This document shows, one piece after another, positions 60,109 to 64,000 of a DNA stretch of 64,000 bases (position 1 is the first letter of the stretch; each line of letters begins with the position of its first letter). Position numbers and translations under genes: made by a program. Location of the stretch: assembly GCF_020740795.1 (NCBI RefSeq), contig NC_067282.1:149282858-149346857 (forward strand), given 5' to 3'. The stretch is from Apus apus. Its lineage: Eukaryota > Chordata > Aves > Apodiformes > Apodidae. The notes below the pieces were generated by a model. It saw only the letters and a list, made by a program, of their open reading frames with translations. It was not told the DNA's origin and did not search any database.

Positions 60109-62398
60109 GTCAGTACAGTTAGCAGCATCTTTTCTACAAAAATGGCATCACTTCTTAGAAAGCTGATTTCTGCAACCCATTTCCTGAGTTCAAATCGCAG
60201 TGTCAGTTCAAAGGAGTTGAAGAGCTGATGTGTTCCTGAAGAAATGTTCATATTTTAACAACACTTGTACTGTAAAAAACGTGTATCCTTTATCACGCAA
60301 GTAATAACTGCTTTCTTCTTGGCTGATTAATGCGAAGCTGATAGTGATGTCCCAACTTTCAATTAATGTCAGATATCTGCAGTCTGCAGAGTGCCACACT
60401 GTCTTCTGAAAGTTTCAGACATTTTTCTGCTAGTCTGGGATAACAGCACAACAGTCTTCTGAATTACAGTGACCAGAGGAGCTGGCCTGGCTGCTCTGTT
60501 TGTAAATACTCACACGCATATTCAGACACTGCAACCTAAGCATTTGTCTCTGTTTACACTCTTGGAACTCAATTGTTATTCTGCTTGGCAGGAGTACAAA
60601 ACATGAGATCATACTTGTGAAGTCTTGGACAAGCTGGTTTAATTTAAATACTATTCTATGAAGAATAGATGTATGCTTATTTCAGGGTCACTTTATTAAT
60701 ATTAACAAGTATTTGTTTGTTTGCAAGTATTCTTTGTTTTGAAGCTGTATTCATTTTTCCATTCCATGTAGTAGATTTCAGATGTTTTCTTCCTACCTGG
60801 AGCTCATCTGAGTCCAGGAAGTCTTGTTTATATAAGTAAAGCAGAGATTGGCAGTTCACAGCAAAAAGTGTAATCACTAAGTGGAATCAACCTATTTAGC
60901 CCTTCAATTTTCCCAGTAGGAGCATCAGGAAACCCTCTTTTTCTAAATATATGTATACCTTTAGCATTATTTGACTGACACACTCCTGGGATTGAGTAAT
61001 TTGTTAAGAATATTGCACTAGGAGTTTATTATTGGTAGTGGATATTTGGCCCTCAATATTTTAAAGCAGCTCTAGTTATGGCAAGTGTTTTCAAGATGCT
61101 GTTCTGTTCTCCTATGCACACTGTATGACTGCTAAATACAGGTGAAGTGTTTTTTACACAAGAACCCTATGGAAACCATGGGCTTTCCTTGATAAGACAT
61201 ACATTTTTATAGGCTTTGCCCCTCACTCCCCCCACCCCCCTCCCAAATCTATTTCATTGGAAGGATTAAACAGAACAGCAGTCCTTTTCTCAAGCTGCTT
61301 AGTTCTTTCATAGCAAATAAGGAGAGACTTGAGTGTGAATATAGACTTTTGTAATGCATATAAAGGGCCAGATTGTGGCTATTAAGCCATAGCCTGCACT
61401 GGAGGGGGTGAAGAAGGGTCTCATTGCAATGGAAGCTCCAGAAGGAAATCTTGCTGACTCAGCCAGAATCCTCTAAGGGACTTCCTGGGAAAAAATTTTG
61501 GCTGTCCAGAAAAGCCACTTTTTAGTGGGTTCAGCAGTTGTCATCCATCCCTTGTCCTGCGGGGTGTCTGCATATGTCTGTGTTAATTTTGCCAGCTCTG
61601 TTCTCAGTGCAGAGTGCTGGGAGTACAAACAGAAAAAGCTGCCTGGCTGAATGGAGGGAAGGTTCCTTGCATCTTTCTCTCTCATTTCTGTATCTTGAGT
61701 ACTGCTACAGGCAGTGCAGCTCTTTTTGGCAGAACAAACTGTTAGGTTCTTCTACACAAGGCCCTGCAACTTTTCCCGGAAACTGTCATTTTATATTGAG
61801 CACTTCCAAGAAGAAGGGCAGAATGAGCTACCTCCCAAGTTTAGTAGGAAATGATGGAATCATCAGGAAAGGGCAGTAAGGGAGAAGAGAGAAATCTCAC
61901 CTGTCTGGCAATGTTTCTGTCCTCTGCAGCGCTAAGCAGGCAGGTCCTTCTCTGCCCCCACTTCTCCCACCTGTGTGGGCTTGGTTTGGAAATTCCTCCC
62001 CACCATCATCACCCACTGACTGGCTCCACTCACATCTCTGTGTTCATCTGTATAAATGTGGGCAGAGCTGAGCTGAAATCCACAGTTGGGATTTTAAGAT
62101 TTTATTTTTGTACAGAGTAAGAATTATTTTATTTCAAACCAAGAATACTGTTTGCAAGTGTGGATGCAACACAGTACAGAGACTTTCACTCTTTGTGAGG
62201 TTTTGAACGTGGTGATATGTTTTCCTTTTCCTGCAGACATTTTCAGAAGTTTTTCTTCATGCCTGCAAACCGAAACATGTCAACAGCTCTGCACAGTAGT
62301 GGGTTGTCAATAACTGGTCCATAGTCTTCACGTGTTCACAGATTTTATAGTATAAAGCACAGAGAAAAATATTCTGATGTAGTGGTTTCTCTTTTCAG
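60109..62398 (+). other. RFX4: RFX4 intron 8 (about 2.3 kb)
   Basis: Unique AT-leaning intron sequence. The open frames in it match nothing I recognise, and I see no transposon or extra exon. Confidence 0.85.
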
Positions 62399-62499
62399 TC
62401 TGACGCAGGTGATCCGAAAGTTTGCAAAGCAACTAGATGAGTGGCTGAAAGTAGCTCTTCATGATCTACCAGAAAACCTACGAAATATCAAATTTGAAT
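62399..62499 (+). CDS. RFX4: RFX4 coding exon 9 (residues 278-312, split ends)
   Basis: Acceptor TCTCTTTTCAG, donor GTATGT. It completes Ser-278, encodes [20 protein letters not shown] at residues 279-298 and [13 protein letters not shown] at 299-311, and ends with the first base of codon 312. It continues the conserved helical region in front of the dimerisation domain. It is the last coding exon that I can find. The following exon would begin with the remaining two bases of codon 312, and I found no matching acceptor before base 64000. Confidence 0.96.
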
Positions 62500-64000
62500 G
62501 TATGTATTGCCCAATCTCTCTCCTGTTACCCTGGGATATATATATAGTGTTTATTGATTACAAATTAATTGGAAATGAGACTAGTGTTCTTTTAGGAAGT
62601 AAAACCTGTAAGCATTATGAATGTTGTATTCACTTACAATCTTCACTTGTTTCTGAGAACCAATTTCATTTAGTGAAAGAAGGTGCTGCTCAAAATGAGA
62701 ATTGCTTTTCCTTTCTTCTGGATTCTGATAAGAAATTAATTTTGTTGATAGTAAGCAAACATTAGGGATAATATTAGGCAGAGGAAATTATTAAACAAAC
62801 CTTGAGGCTAGCACAATTTGAATACAGCTTGAGGCCCTTACTCAAAAAAGTGCCAGAGTTAAAAATGAAGGAGATCAAATTACCCTGTCACCACAGGAAA
62901 GGGCACTAGTCCTTTTCAGACGTGCTTTGTAGATGCCTGCAGTGCACATCACCTATTGATAAAGCCTGCTTTATTTCACGGCTCTCAGTTCTTTGCCTTT
63001 CATGAGCACTAAATTCCACACCACAAAGTTAAAGGAAAGAAAAAAAACCCCACAACCTAATTTAGGAGAAGGATTAGCTATTTTGATCAGCATGGAAAAT
63101 GAGGTGTATATTTTACTGAGAACAGTCAGGTTGTAAGCTGGAACTACTAATTTTAGGTATTTTGTGTTGTTTACTAATTTATTTTAAAAGTTACACAAAG
63201 TCAGAACTGAGAATCTGTTTTATCACATCTTTGTCAGTTCAAAAATATTGAGAATCTTCAACAGCAAAATCTTTTCCTAACTTGTAGGGAGAAACAGACA
63301 ATGTCCTTTGTCATCATTCTTAATCTGTTCTATTTTACTGCCTCTACGTACAGTACAGAAGGAAAACTTATTGTGTGGCCAAATATAATGCCTGTTTGGA
63401 TAGATATGCAAGTGTTTATTGATTTTAGTGTAAGGAGAAACTTAAGAGCATCGTAGCTTTTACATAAGCCTTTGTTGCTTCTGCAAGTGTTTCCTCCTCA
63501 CGAAAACGTGTGATGGTGTGCAAACCAGTGGAGGCAGTGACAGGAGTAACTACAAGCCTTGGTCAGGTCTGCAGTTCCCAAGTCATGGATTTCAGAGAAA
63601 AGATGCACAATACAACATTTTAGAATTCCAGTATAGGAAATACATTAATACAAGGCCTGCATTGCTTAGGAAGAGCTAAAATAGGAGGAGAGGACTAGCA
63701 AGTACCTCTGGGGCCATCGTACCCCCGCAGCATGTCAATGCATCATATAATCTCTTTCAGAAACTTTGATCAAATGCTACCTGAAACTGATTTTAGCTTC
63801 TACTAGTCCAGTCAGAAGAGTCCTCCAAAACTTGTTTGCATTAAGACTTAGAAACCTTTTCTAATTTCCACACATAATGTAGCTATCATTATTTTATGGT
63901 CATTTGTTCTTGGTCCAACATTTTTCTTTCTATTAGATAATTCTTTCTGGTCTTCAGTTCCTTTGTGTATCAAGAGAAAATTTGCTGTGCTGAACAAGCG
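62500..64000 (+). other. RFX4: RFX4 intron 9, 5' part
   Basis: AT-rich sequence with no recognisable exon, repeat or transposon. The frame that reads on past the exon 9 donor to 62765 is intron read-through and has no RFX4 similarity. The gene continues beyond the window. Confidence 0.85.

Larger units (their letters stand above)
5770..64000 (+). other. RFX4: RFX4 gene, 5' part (nine coding exons in the window)
   Basis: RFX4 is a nuclear regulatory factor X family protein that binds X-box DNA (consensus GTNRCC, 0-3 bases, RGYAAC) through a winged helix and forms dimers through extended C-terminal homology regions. The isoform beginning MHCGLLEEP is the brain form. In mouse its loss disturbs dorsal midline and subcommissural organ development and causes hydrocephalus. 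Nine coding exons join in one frame with GT/AG borders. Intron phases are 1, 1, 2, 0, 2, 0, 0, 2 and 1. They encode 311 complete residues of a protein I recall as about 735 residues. Introns range from 839 bp (intron 6) to 19.7 kb (intron 1). The gene runs off the right edge. I see no frameshift or internal stop, so the copy looks intact as far as it goes. The 5' boundary given here is only a guess from the TATA-like box. Confidence 0.95.

Noticed and set aside
1..64000. Endogenous retrovirus, viral gene, CRISPR array, tRNA or rRNA
   Set aside because: I saw no LTR pairs, no retroviral protein motifs, no regularly spaced repeats and no recognisable structural RNA genes.

Overview
The window is vertebrate nuclear DNA, most likely from a bird. 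It carries the 5' half of one protein-coding gene on the + strand, the winged-helix transcription factor RFX4. The avian call rests on two CR1 LINE fragments of the type that dominates bird genomes (16191-16336 on the minus strand, about 58155-58706 on the plus strand), on sparse interspersed repeats, and on a protein that matches my recollection of vertebrate RFX4 almost residue for residue. I cannot name the species.

Layout. Positions 1 to about 3940 are non-coding upstream sequence with an imperfect 85-90 bp direct repeat. From about 3945 to 9545 there is a broad, patchy CpG-rich domain. It contains the presumed RFX4 promoter (TATA-like box at 5758-5764, SOX-like site at 5658-5664, G-run cluster at 5491-5519), several long homopurine/homopyrimidine tracts, and the first coding exon (6006-6048). 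Eight more coding exons follow: 25727-25813, 33682-33742, 39276-39399, 51388-51449, 56452-56665, 57505-57582, 59945-60108 and 62399-62499. All have canonical GT/AG borders and join in a single open frame of 934 nt, which is 311 complete codons plus one base. Exon 9 ends in mid-codon, so the rest of the dimerisation region and the C-terminal tail lie beyond base 64000.

Protein. Residues 1 to about 60 are the N-terminal leader of the isoform beginning MHCGLLEEPDMDST. Residues from about 61 to 133 form the RFX winged-helix DNA-binding domain, encoded by exons 3-6. From about residue 198 the extended RFX homology region begins. I assign RFX4 rather than RFX1/2/3/6 from the leader sequence and the DNA-binding domain.

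The hunt produced mainly regulatory or dual-coding candidates: a 109-codon overlapping frame that starts 11 nt upstream of the RFX4 ATG and stays open across exons 1-5; a near-consensus SOX-POU composite site in intron 2 (32458-32472); a near-palindromic X-box about 0.5 kb before exon 3 (33137-33150) that could be autoregulatory; and homeodomain-site clusters in intron 1. There are no operons, CRISPR arrays, tRNAs or rRNAs, and no second gene that I can support. Every other long open frame looks like a chance frame in GC-rich or intronic DNA.
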